Assembly (NCBI GenBank): GCA_946188175.1
Contig: CAMHUJ010000129.1
Coordinates: 1-5,768 of the forward strand
Reading direction: 5' to 3'
DNA from: an uncultured Ruminococcus sp.
GTDB lineage: Bacteria; Bacillota; Clostridia; Oscillospirales; Ruminococcaceae
DNA length: 5,768 bases
Shown: piece after piece, positions 5,649 through 5,768 of the stretch
How positions within the stretch are numbered: position 1 is the stretch's first letter
Layout: each line of letters begins with the position of its first letter
Position numbers and translations under genes: made by a program
Notes under the pieces: generated by a model
Database searches by the model: none
Told to the model about the DNA's origin: nothing
What the model saw: the letters and a program-made list of their open reading frames with translations, nothing else

Positions 5649-5768
5649 GTGGCAAAACAGCAGAAAACCAATGCGATGCGGATTCTGGAGCAGAAAAAGC
5701 TGCCGCACCGCCTGAATTTTTATGACTGCGACGAGTTTACCGATGCAGTGCAGATCGCACAGATGCTC
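5649..5768 (+). CDS. ybaK: YbaK/EbsC-type aminoacyl-tRNA deacylase, first 40 codons (runs off the right edge)
   Basis: The visible protein begins VAKQQKTNAM (GTG start, read as Met), continues RILEQKKLPHRLNFYDCDEF and reaches VQIAQML at the edge. The pattern KTNAMRILEQKK followed by a YDCDEF-like strand is the characteristic start of the clostridial YbaK/EbsC family, trans-editing enzymes that hydrolyse mischarged Cys-tRNA(Pro) in the cytoplasm. The catalytic lysine region lies beyond the window, so activity cannot be judged. AGGAG lies 7 nt upstream of the GTG at 5649-5651, and a promoter lies at 5587-5615. Another GTG at 5641 is in a different frame. Recognition rests on only 40 residues. 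Confidence 0.82.
   Translation, partial: MAKQQKTNAMRILEQKKLPHRLNFYDCDEFTDAVQIAQML

Noticed and set aside
4993..5715. Long plus-strand open frame across the CobW-family gene and into the ybaK-like gene
   Set aside because: It is antisense to the GTPase, passes through both divergent promoters and overlaps the ybaK-like gene in the wrong frame.

Overview
The window looks like chromosomal DNA of a Clostridia-type Firmicute, probably a Ruminococcus/Oscillospiraceae-like gut anaerobe. This rests on the strong AGGAGG-type ribosome sites, the Gram-positive style -35/-10 promoters, a compact SufC-SufB pair of the minimal (SMS-like) kind, a Firmicute-type histidine kinase/OmpR regulator pair and a clostridial-looking CobW-family GTPase. 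Genus is inference. Almost all coding is on the minus strand, and only the last gene is on the plus strand.

Layout from left to right. (1) Positions 1-1896 hold a minus-strand operon read right to left: a promoter at 1868-1896, sufC (1097-1825), sufB (165-1082), then the first 45 codons of an unrecognised gene that runs off the left edge. SufC is the ATPase and SufB the scaffold protein of an iron-sulfur cluster assembly complex. No sufD, sufS or sufU lies in the window. (2) Positions 1990-4494 hold a two-component system, also on the minus strand: a candidate autoregulatory promoter with two GGATACA repeats exactly 11 bp apart, an OmpR-type response regulator (3763-4440), a membrane sensor histidine kinase (2030-3742) and an intrinsic terminator (1990-2023). 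(3) Positions 4537-5508 hold a CobW-family GTPase (putative metal chaperone) with an altered cysteine/histidine motif. (4) Positions 5546-5615 are a compact divergent promoter region with two near-consensus promoters and a perfect 8-bp inverted repeat. (5) From 5649 to the right edge is the start of a YbaK/EbsC-type aminoacyl-tRNA deacylase gene on the plus strand.

The most notable observation is in the response regulator. Its reading frame is broken by a single TGA at codon 184, exactly where this family normally has a tryptophan. After the TGA, 41 well-conserved in-frame codons complete the DNA-binding domain and end at a normal TAG, 20 bp before the kinase start. The regulator is therefore either a very recent nonsense allele, a stop codon that is read through, or a sequence error. 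An alternative genetic code is unlikely because sufC ends at a TGA.

I see no mobile element, CRISPR array, tRNA or rRNA in the window. The remaining gaps are short and contain the promoters and terminator listed.
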